Assembly: GCA_011048585.1 (NCBI GenBank)
Contig: DSDS01000116.1
Span: forward strand, 1-6,458
Source of the DNA: Desulfurivibrio alkaliphilus
Lineage (GTDB): Bacteria > Desulfobacterota > Desulfobulbia > Desulfobulbales > Desulfurivibrionaceae
DNA length: 6,458 nt
Direction: 5' to 3'
Positions 6,211-6,458 of this stretch are shown here, piece after piece. The first letter of the stretch is position 1; every line of letters begins with the position of its first letter. The notes under the pieces were generated by a model. That model worked only from the letters and a program-made list of their open reading frames with translations. It was not told the origin of the DNA and made no database searches. The translations under genes and the position numbers were made by a program.

Positions 6211-6458
6211 CAGGGAATTGGTTACGCTCCGGCTCAAGGTTCATCCGGCCAACGTGGAACGGATCAAGCGTTTTGTGGCCACGGTCGAGCCGGCCGCGAA
6301 CGAAGCAGACGGGATCACGGCCGAGCAGTTTTACACCAACCATTTTACCGGCCAGCCGGAATGGGCCGTCGCCCTGCGCGGCTACCGTTATCGCGAAGAC
6401 CTTACCCAGGCCCAACTGGCCGAATTGACCGGTATCCCCCAGCGCCATATCTCAGAAA
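6191..6458 (+). CDS. XRE/HigA-like antitoxin, 3'-truncated by window edge
   Basis: This is the partner of the broken toxin: a DNA-binding antitoxin that would neutralise the toxin and repress its own promoter. ATG 6191 is chosen because it begins MKKRRTDRELVTLRLKVHPA directly at the toxin tail. 89 codons are visible and the frame is open to the edge. Residues 1-65 form a charged N-terminal part with no family I can name. From about residue 67, YREDLTQAQLAELTGIPQRH and the residues after it match the first helices of an XRE-type helix-turn-helix (the Q-A-Q-L-A-x-x-T-G-I-P pattern). The rest of that domain lies beyond the window. No Shine-Dalgarno stands close to the ATG, so translation probably depended on ribosomes arriving from the toxin. 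Unlike the toxin, no lesion is seen. If intact beyond the edge, it is an orphan antitoxin. Confidence 0.85.
   Translation, partial: MKKRRTDRELVTLRLKVHPANVERIKRFVATVEPAANEADGITAEQFYTNHFTGQPEWAVALRGYRYREDLTQAQLAELTGIPQRHISE

Noticed and set aside
6013..6448. Minus-strand open frames across the toxin-antitoxin locus
   Set aside because: They are antisense to clearly recognisable toxin and antitoxin sequence and have no ribosome-binding sites or domains.
1..6458. CRISPR array, tRNA, rRNA, integrase or complete insertion sequence
   Set aside because: I looked for spaced repeats, tRNA-like arms and transposase motifs on both strands and found none.

Overview
This window looks like a GC-rich bacterial chromosome. 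Its gene content (Mrp/complex I-type cation-proton antiporter subunits next to a betaine/choline transporter) suits a salt- or alkali-adapted organism. My best guess is a haloalkaliphilic deltaproteobacterium of the Desulfobulbales/Desulfurivibrio type. That is inference from protein style only and cannot be settled from 6.5 kb.

Layout: (1) Positions 2-2457 (+) hold two tandem, translationally coupled antiporter-like membrane subunits. The first is cut by the left edge and the second is complete. They are probably the end of an mrp/mnh-type operon. (2) Positions 2458-3660 hold no intact gene. This is a small graveyard: a C-terminal scrap of a sigma-54 activator (+), then on the minus strand the C-terminal third of a nitrilase-family carbon-nitrogen hydrolase, joined abruptly to a twice-frameshifted, truncated EamA (drug/metabolite transporter superfamily) permease. 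(3) Positions 3717-5711 (-) hold an intact BCCT-family transporter of the BetT type, with a long cytoplasmic C-terminal domain. (4) Positions 5712-5935 are a relatively AT-rich divergent control region with an imperfect palindrome that may be an operator. (5) Positions 5936-6458 (+) hold a toxin-first type II toxin-antitoxin locus. The RelE/ParE-like toxin is broken by one frameshift and two nonsense codons, while the XRE-type antitoxin is open to the right edge.

How the parts work together: the antiporter complex would export Na+ (or K+) against H+ and keep the cytoplasm near neutral. The BCCT carrier would import betaine or choline as osmoprotectant, perhaps driven by the sodium gradient the antiporter maintains. 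The remnants and the dead toxin mark the ground around the transporter as a site of gene loss.

I do not see a convincing undescribed system. The most unusual observation is that the toxin frameshift puts its start codon in one uninterrupted frame with the antitoxin, so a toxin-N-terminus/antitoxin fusion could be made. The next most unusual are the sharp EamA/nitrilase deletion scar and a 13-codon mini-ORF with a strong ribosome-binding site whose stop overlaps the EamA start.
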